Source of the DNA: Phytophthora hibernalis
Taxonomy: Eukaryota; Oomycota; Peronosporomycetes; Peronosporales; Peronosporaceae
NCBI GenBank assembly: GCA_012656075.1
Contig: JAAKBF010000121.1
Coordinates: 150,526 to 214,525 of the forward strand
Direction: 5' to 3'
DNA: 64,000 bases
Shown: positions 57,447 to 64,000 of the stretch, piece by piece
How positions within the stretch are numbered: position 1 is the stretch's first letter
Layout: each line of letters opens with the position of its first letter
The notes under the pieces: generated by a model
What the model was told of the DNA's origin: nothing
Seen by the model: only the letters and a program-made list of their open reading frames with translations
Database searches by the model: none
Program-made: the position numbers and the translations under genes

Positions 57447-60400
57447 ATGAGCCCAAGCACCATGTCCTCTGCCCACGATGCCTCCACCAAGGTCTCCATC
57501 GACAAGTTCAACGGAGACAACTACGCGACGTGGAACCGCTACATGCGTGGCGTGTTCCTAACCAAGTTTGTGTGGCAAGTGGTGAACCGCGAGACGACGC
57601 CAAGCTTCACGGACTCGCGGGCCAAGGACGACTACGTCAAGTCGAGCAACATTGCGTTCGGACTGATGTTGCTCCACATGGACGCAGACTACCACCATGT
57701 GGTCGACGACTGCGAGGAAGCGTGGGTGGCGTGGTCGCGCCTGAAGACGCTGTACGGAGGATCGCAGAAGGCTGGTCGCATCTACCTGAAACGACAGCTC
57801 TTCAGCATGGAGATGTCGGAAGGCGGGAATGTTTTGCATCATTGCAATGAAGTTCTCAACATCAGCGCCAAGCTCAGCAGCATTGGTGCCAAGATGGAGG
57901 ACGAGGACGTGGCGATCTGCTTGTTGCGCAGTCTCCCAAGAGCTACGAGAACGTCGTGCTTAATCTGGAGATGAGTAGCGCGGAACTGCGATCGCAAGAC
58001 GTTGAAGGTGTACTCACGAATGAGCACATCAAGCGGCAAGACGGCGACGGTGAAGACTGAGAACGCGGCCAAGGCGTTCAACACCGACCGAGAGTCTCGC
58101 CAGTGCACGTACTGCGGAAAATTGGGGCACACGGTGGACAAGTGCTGGACCAAGCAGAAGGACGAGTATCGGGGTTCAAGACGCGGCGGCAATGGCAATG
58201 GCCGTGGACGCGGGGCCAACAACATTCAGTGGAGAAACGACAGCGACGCCTATGACTACGACTTCGATCGAGTGGAGTTCGCGGTTTCCTTGGAGTGTGG
58301 AATTTCGACGGGCAAGAATGTGTCCGGGATGTGGGCGGTCGGCAGCGGCGCAACGCACCACATCTGCAACAACAAGACCAAGTTCGCCAATTTGATCGAG
58401 CAAAATGAAGGCGAACTTTCGGTGGCCGACGGTAACAAGGCGGCCATCAAGGGTGCGGGAACCATCGTGGAACGGGTGATTCTGCCCAACGGCGACGAGC
58501 GCGAGATCGAGATCAAAAACGCGCTGTACGTGCCGAGCATGAGCAAGAATCTGCTCTCGGTGCCGCAGATCAACAAGAGTGGCAAGTTCCAAGTCGTGTT
58601 TGACGGCACCGAAATGCACGTTTCACGCAAGGACTCCAACCAAGTGGTGGCGACGGCGGATCTCGTGGACGGACTTTACTGGCTTCGCGCGCCTCAGCGA
58701 TCGGCGAATGCGGCGACAGGAGGAAAGACTGTCGACCTGCACGCGCGCATGGGTCACACTCCGGTCGAGGTGCTTCGCAAGATGGTCAACAACAACATGA
58801 TCAAGGACGCGAAGGCACCCTCCAAGTCGAGTGGACCAAGCATGTGTCGGGGTTGCCAGCAAGGGAAGATGGTCAAAAACCGTTCCCAAGCAACCGTGAC
58901 AAGCGCCATTACGACACGTTCGAGCTACTCCACTTCGACATCTGCGGACCCATGGAGAAAAACTCGCCTGGCGGCAGCAAGTATCTGCTGTTGATTGTGG
59001 ATCAAGCCAGCGGATGCATGAAGGGTTTCTGTCTGCGTGCCAAGTCGGAGAGCGAAGACTGCATCAAGACGTACATCATGAAGGTGCAAACGCAGTTCGG
59101 CAAGAAGGTCAAGTTTGTGCGGCATGACGGATCTCGTGAGTTTGCGACCAACTCGCTCAAGACCTTCTACGAAGACGAAGGCATCGAGCAGCAAACCACG
59201 GTTCCGTATGCGCACCAGACCAACGGCATGGCAGAGCGAGCGATTCGGACTATCGTCACGATCGGCCGCAGCATGCTGCATCACGCCAAGCTGGACAAGT
59301 GTTTCTGGGCTGAGGCGGCCATGACGGCCATCTACGTGAAGAACCGCCTGCCATCACCCAAGATCGAGCATAAGACTCCGTTCGAGGTCGTGTACAAGTC
59401 CAAGCCGAGTGTGAAGCACATGCGTGTGTTCGGCTGTCGGACGTACATTTTGACTCCGAACGAGAAGCGACTCAAGTGGGATCCCAAGGCTCGCGCCGGA
59501 ATATTTCTGGGCTACGAAGAAGTGTCCAAGGCGTATCGACTCTCGAGGCGGGGCAGGTGGTCATCAGTCGCGATGTCAACTTCGATGAGTCGACCTTTGG
59601 ACTTTCGCCGCGGATTTCCGATGAAGATGTCGATGACCTGGACCTCGACTTGATCGACATCGACGATGACGGACCTCGCCAGACGGAGTACAAGCAGGGG
59701 GGAAACGCAAGAGTCGCCCAAGTGACGAAGATGAAGCTACCAGAAGACCGCGCACTGTGCGTCATCGGCCTGGATTGGAAGAAGCAAGTGCGCCGGTCGA
59801 CTCCCCTTCACGCCGCGCGGACGCCGACGAAGAAGAAAAGTCTGGTGACCAAGATGAAGAGTCGACTCCCCCTGTGTTTTGGCGTGCAAGTGCTAATACC
59901 GTTGAAGCAGCAGACCTATCAGAGCCGAAGGCATTCAAAGAGGCGGTCAACGGTCCTGATCAAGTGCATTGGCGCAAGGCGATTCGTGCAGAACTCAAGT
60001 CGATGCGACTTCGTGGTGTGTTTCGTGCTGCCAAGTTGCCCAACGGACAACGCGCCATCGGTACCAAGTGGGTATTCAAGATCAAGCGTAAAGCGGACGG
60101 ATCGATCGAGAAGTACAAGGCGCGCCTCGTGGCCAAGGGTTTCAAGCAGAAGTACGGCATCGACTACACGGAGACGTTTTCGCCCGTGGTCAAGTACGAC
60201 GCTACGCATGGTCATTGCTATTGCGAAGTACTTTGACTGGCCGCTCGACCAACTGGACGTAGTGACGGCATTCCTCTATGGAGTGATGAAGGAAGTCGTG
60301 TACTGCGTGGTGCCAGAAGGGGTCGAGCTGGACGGCGACTTTGATTGCCTGGAATTGGTGAAAGCAATTTACGGTCTCAAGCAAGCTTCGCGAGTGTGGA

Positions 60401-61555
60401 ACGAGACGTTCAACGAATTCGTGTGCTCTATCGGCTTCCAAGTTTCGGCCTTCGACCCGTGCCTCTACATCAAGGTTGAAGATGGTCACTGTGTGCTCGT
60501 GCTGGTGTACGTGGACGACGTGTTGGTGACCGGAGGTTCGGCCGAGTTGATCGCACGTACCAAGAGTGACCTAAAAACGCGCTTCGAGATGACTGACAGC
60601 GGCAAGTGCGCGTTTGTTCTTGGGATCGAGTTGGTGGACGGCCCGGATGGCAGCGTAACCATGTGCCAGCAGCGTTATGTGGATGACATTCTCAAGCGCT
60701 TTGGCATGGACGAGTGCAAGGCCGTGGTGAGTCCCGTCGACATGAGCTCTCGACTGGTTCCAAGCGACGCTGCGACCAAGGTGAACGCTCCGTTTCGTGA
60801 AGCTGTTGGTGCCCTAATGCATCTGATGACTGCCACGCGCCCGGATATCGCGTACGCTGTGGGCTACGTGTCGCGCTTCATGGAGAACCCCAAGAAGAGC
60901 ATTGGGTTGCGGTCAAGCGCATCTTTCGCTACCTGCAAGGCACTAAGACGCATGGGATCTGCTACAAGCCGGGTGACAAGATCGACTTTCGTGGGTACTC
61001 CGACGCGGACTGGGCCGGTGACCTCGCGGACCGCAAGTCGACTTCCGGCTACGCGTTCATGCTGATGGGTGCGCCAGTGAGCTGGGAAGCAAGAAGCAGT
61101 CAAGTGTTTCGCTGTCAACGAGCGAGGCGGAATACATCGCACTCAGCCTGGCTATCCAAGAGGGCAAGTGGATTCATCGCCTGCTTTGCGAGATTTTGGT
61201 GGCTGCCAACGAGACGGGACCCGAGCTCATGATCCGCGAAGACAACCAATCGTGCATCAAGATGACGAAAAACCCAGTGAACCACGGTCGCGCCAAGCAC
61301 ATCGACATCAAGTACCACCACATCCGCGATGAAGTAAAGCGCGGTAAAGTGAAGCTCGAGTATTGCGAGACTTCTGTGATGCTGGCGGACATCATGACAA
61401 AGGCGCTCCCGGGACCACGTCACACGGACCTCACGGCGGCTCTCGGCATTCATGGGATTTCGCATTGTGGGGGCGTATTGAAGGTTACCAGTTTGGTATC
61501 GGTTATTAACTGTGAACCGGTCAAGCCGAACCGGTCCAATCCGAACCCACGCTGA
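57447..61555 (+). pseudogene. Copia gag-pol polyprotein (frameshifted; altered protease active site)
   Basis: The start at 57447 ([20 protein letters not shown]) opens gag, with a zinc knuckle [15 protein letters not shown] (about 58108-58152). The protease block reads [15 protein letters not shown]; Gly (GGC, 58341-58343) replaces the catalytic Asp of the usual DSG. Integrase follows with [20 protein letters not shown] and NGMAERAIRTIV (all three acids present, 58930-59260). Reverse transcriptase runs from [20 protein letters not shown] (60057) to LVLVYVDDVLVTGG (YVDD at 60508). RNase H has GYSDADWAGDLADRKSTSGY (about 60993) and STSEAEYIALSLAIQEGKW. The frame runs into the 3' LTR, stopping at 61555. 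Frame changes near 57930, 58890, 59540, 59760, 60205, 60905 and 61090 look like indels, given the nearly identical LTRs. Confidence 0.9.
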
Positions 61556-61859
61556 TTACGCCACCGCGGATTACGCCACTGTCGATTACGCCACCTGTGG
61601 GTACAAGATTGTAGGTACCAGATGGGCATCGACGTGGCGCTCTCTGATTGGCTGAAGTAACTCAGTATCCAGTACAGAATCAAGTAGTGTGTATCCAGTA
61701 GGTCTGGAGATAGCAAGAAGTAAAGACCTCAATCAATCACTTTCGAATCTTCCTTCTTCCCTCAAGTGGTCAAGTGTTCTCGCTCCGGTCTTATCCAGAG
61801 TGCTGCCCTCCCTCCGCTTAGTCAAGTTTTACGGTGTCCAAGATCCATACCTTCCATCA
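61476..61859 (+). repeat. Copia 3' LTR
   Basis: 384 bp, partner of 57062-57442. After it the interrupted Crypton coding sequence resumes. Confidence 0.9.
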
Positions 61860-62227
61860 TAAGGCGGAGGACTTCAAGGACCACCTGTCGAAAATTGGCC
61901 GTCTCGTCGAGAGCAATGTGCTCAGTATTTGCGAGGTAATGGCATCAAAGTCAAGGGAGCCGCGAGATGCGGAAGCTGCTACGATCTGGTTAGTTTGACG
62001 CGTATTGTCGCTTACAGACTTCTTCTCACGACTGAGCGAATCAAAGATCCAGCTCCTGTGGACACACAAGACATACTATCAGTGACAGGACACGTATACA
62101 AGTGCGAGATAACTTCCGAAAATATCCGAAAAGATGAAAGGTAACCCGTTTAAGTGTCTGATAACCCGTACAAGTGTCGGGTAACCCGTACATGTGGCGA
62201 TATATGTAGTTGTCGAGTAACCCGTAT

Positions 62228-62989
62228 ATTTTTATTTTGCATTGTGAGGGACAAGGTCACATCAGCCACTGACCAACAGAAGCTGGAGGCTCTTGCACTT
62301 TGAGAGCTGGAGGGGTGGATTACCACCGATCCAGCAAGCAACCTGGGAATGTGTCGATCAACACTGCTGGGATGGCGCGCTGCTGAAGAAAAACTTTGAA
62401 CAGGAGTAAACAGTTCTACCCAGGCTCGACCCGGCCCTGAAGCGTCAACACACGGTTACGAAGAGGATCTCGTGTGCATGATTAAGCTCTCTAGTGATAT
62501 TGATGCCCAAATGATCCGAGCGGTTATCATTTAAGACTGCAGTTAAAATTCCTGTGTTCGTTACGCGTACTAGAGGAGCGCAACTTTCGTGGCTAAATAG
62601 ATTTTTATCAAGCGACACAAGCTTAGTGAATTTATTGCGGCTTATGATTTTCACATGCAGACCAGCAAGGAAAAGTCCAAGGTCTCGCCTCCTGATGTCT
62701 TGGCTTTGCCATCTGATGTATCCGAGGCGCCCCTGGAAGTGTCGGACCAAAGTAGTCTACCGATGCCTGATTCTCCATTGGAAGTACCTTTATCTCCATC
62801 GATTCTCCTCTGGAAATGCCAGATGTGGTTGATGAACCTAAAGAGCCGCCGAAGGTAATATCATTGGTAGACGATGCGGTGGGGTGTGATTCTGGTGACG
62901 AATATGACTTCATGGATGTGGATCCATCCAATATTGTATGTGAGGCTTGAACTCCGAGCTTTGCGCCTGGAAAAACGACCTTCGTTCAG
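62228..62989. other. Right flank of the Crypton; acidic Ser/Pro-rich open stretch
   Basis: The segment 62655-62950 encodes repeats of the type LEVSDQSSLPMPDSPLEVPL then an acidic GCDSGDEYDFMDVDPSN, in two frames. It may be the N-terminal part of the Ulp1-like gene that follows. The rest holds nothing I can support. Confidence 0.4.
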
Positions 62990-63652
62990 TAGTCCAATGA
63001 ACCGATCTCCAGACATTGGAATGCGATAGCTGGCTAAATGACATCGTTATCAAGTACTACACCAGTGAACACATCCCTACGTACGGGGAACCTATATTTT
63101 GGACGCAAATTTCTTTGGATACATATTTGCTGCATTCAAGAAATCTAGACGAAGTATGTAGGCCGCGTACGAAGGGTGACGTGGAGTAACGAGTGCGTTT
63201 CCCTATGATTGTTACGATCACGTGATTGTTCCAATTAACATGGGGTTTTACTGGACGTTTGTCGGCGTCCAGAATTCAGTACTTGCCGTTGCTGATTTAC
63301 GCCGATGCATTGTGCATGTGGACTCGTTAGGCATTTCGAAGATTGAAACAGGTAAGAGGGAGACGAGGAGATCAAGACAAAGTACCCAGATAAGGAGGCA
63401 ACCGCGTTCGTCATAAGAGGCGTTCACCTATGCCCAAAGCAGACAAACACTGACGATTGTGGGGTATTTCTTCTCTACTTCATGATGCAACTAATCGAAG
63501 TCTTCCTACAAGGCAACGTTCTTCTTCGCTTTTACATCGACAAGATATGCACAATACCCAGAAGGGCGCGTTTCAGTCCCGCAAGGTTTAGGAAAAGTCG
63601 CACACCTTCTCGCATCAGCAAACTCAGTAACCTTGTAGCAGAGCCTGCCTAA
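62990..63652 (+). pseudogene. Ulp1/C48-type cysteine protease remnant
   Basis: C48 proteases cleave SUMO-like proteins; related enzymes occur in Mutator-type transposons and in adenovirus or Polinton-type viruses. The frame reads HVIVPINMGFYWTFVGVQN (63220), CIVHVDSLGISK (63310), then CPKQTNTDDCGVFLLYFMMQ (63430), ending at 63652. DDCG holds the catalytic Cys, and the Gln of the oxyanion hole is present. The usual catalytic His before Trp (HW) appears as Tyr (FYWT). One frame change lies near 63350. It is probably dead or divergent, and its parent element is unknown. Confidence 0.6.
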
Positions 63653-63699
63653 TACAAGCGCTTTCAATTCATATAGTTCGTTGATTGACTTTATATAAG

Positions 63700-63965
63700 C
63701 TCGCACCGGCAGAAGCAGAACCAGGTAGCACACGTACGCAACACACTCAAACCAAACGGGCACGCACCAGACACAGCCGCATGCAGCAGACGCAAGCATC
63801 TGTAGACGCATACGCAGGTAGCAGACACAAACGCAGTCGCAGATATCAACCTTAACATATGCAGGCAACAGCAGACGCAGGTAGCAGCAGACACAGACGA
63901 AGGTAGCAGCAGACACAGACGCATCTAGGAGACGCAAGTAGCAGCCGACGCAGACTAACAGAAAA
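63700..63965. repeat. Degenerate minisatellite (GCAGACGCAGGTAGCA type)
   Basis: Words CAGACGCA, CAGACACAGACG and AGGTAGCAG recur every 15-30 bp across about 250 bp to near the window end. The reverse strand stays open through this region, but the repetitive Cys/Val/Leu product is unlikely to be a gene. Confidence 0.75.
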
Positions 63966-64000
63966 ATATTGCTGACACAGATATCAGCCGTTAGGAGCAT

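Larger units (their letters stand above)
57057..61864 (+). mobile_element. Full-length Ty1/copia retrotransposon with TAAGG target duplication
   Basis: TAAGG at 57057-57061 and 61860-61864 flank the element. The 5' LTR is 57062-57442 and the 3' LTR 61476-61859, both starting TATTGA and ending CCATCA. A primer-binding site (GGTTATGAGCCCA) follows the 5' LTR and a purine-rich GTGGGGGCG precedes the 3' LTR. Only about five LTR differences were seen, mostly 1-2 nt indels, so the insertion is young. Confidence 0.9.
55117..62227 (+). mobile_element. Crypton-type element with inverted terminal repeats, split by a copia insertion
   Basis: A tyrosine-recombinase gene is bounded by ATACGGGTTACTCGAC at 55117-55132 and its exact reverse complement at 62212-62227. 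Several degenerate copies of ACACTTGTACGTG or ACAAGTGTCGGGTAACCCG lie just inside each end, in opposite orientations. Removing the copia element and one target duplication leaves about 2.3 kb. The link between ends and gene is inference, since published Cryptons lack clear terminal inverted repeats as far as I know. Confidence 0.55.

Noticed and set aside
62990..63652. Protease gene belonging to the Polinton-like virus
   Set aside because: It is 20 kb away, beyond several host genes, and such domains are also common in Mutator-type elements.
63506..64000. Cys/Val-rich 164-codon frame on the reverse strand
   Set aside because: It is the translation of a minisatellite plus the antisense of the Ulp1-like remnant.

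Overview
The window looks like a repeat-rich piece of an oomycete nuclear genome, most likely Phytophthora or a close relative. This is inferred from compact host genes with 56-147 nt GT-AG introns, very short intergenic gaps, and the mix of mobile elements: Ty1/copia, Ty3/gypsy, Harbinger with a Myb partner, MULE, mariner, pogo, piggyBac-like, Crypton and a Polinton-like virus. No search was run; every identification rests on reading motifs.

Layout. Host block 1 (1-8949): a HECT ubiquitin ligase with tandem UBA domains, a short acyl-CoA-synthetase-like gene, and divergent CTF8. Accessory block 1 (9000-24470): a Harbinger transposase tail-to-tail with its Myb/SANT partner, a MULE with a SWIM finger, two SET-domain genes or remnants around a piggyBac-like cysteine-rich tail, a MULE N-terminal remnant, and AT-rich sequence with several repeat families. 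Retrotransposon block (24473-30400): a gypsy LTR with gag and protease remnants, then a second gypsy LTR, primer-binding site and gag. A Ser-rich coiled-coil reading frame (30378-33031) then abuts a decayed Polinton-like virus (33072-41449). The virus holds a packaging ATPase, penton, double-jelly-roll major capsid protein, an S74-type self-processing fibre, a minor virion protein, an ExoX-like protein and a zinc-finger protein. An N-terminal fragment of a protein-primed DNA polymerase lies at 42538-43237, beyond a pogo fragment. A mariner element and repeats follow.

Host block 2 (48665-54686): an enoyl-CoA hydratase/isomerase, a coiled-coil protein, PDCD7 (minor-spliceosome U11-59K family) and eIF2A. 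Final block (55117-64000): a Crypton split by a young copia element with a TAAGG target duplication, then a Ulp1-like protease remnant and a minisatellite.

The host genes are ordinary housekeeping functions (ubiquitin ligation, sister-chromatid cohesion, fatty-acid metabolism, minor splicing, translation) and do not form a pathway together. The virus genes do form a morphogenetic set: shell, vertex, packaging motor, internal protein and receptor-binding fibre.

Caution on quality. Many conserved genes, host and transposon alike, carry single-base frameshifts. Several sit in A, C or G runs, which fits sequencing indels better than pseudogenisation. The virus genes additionally carry true in-frame stops.
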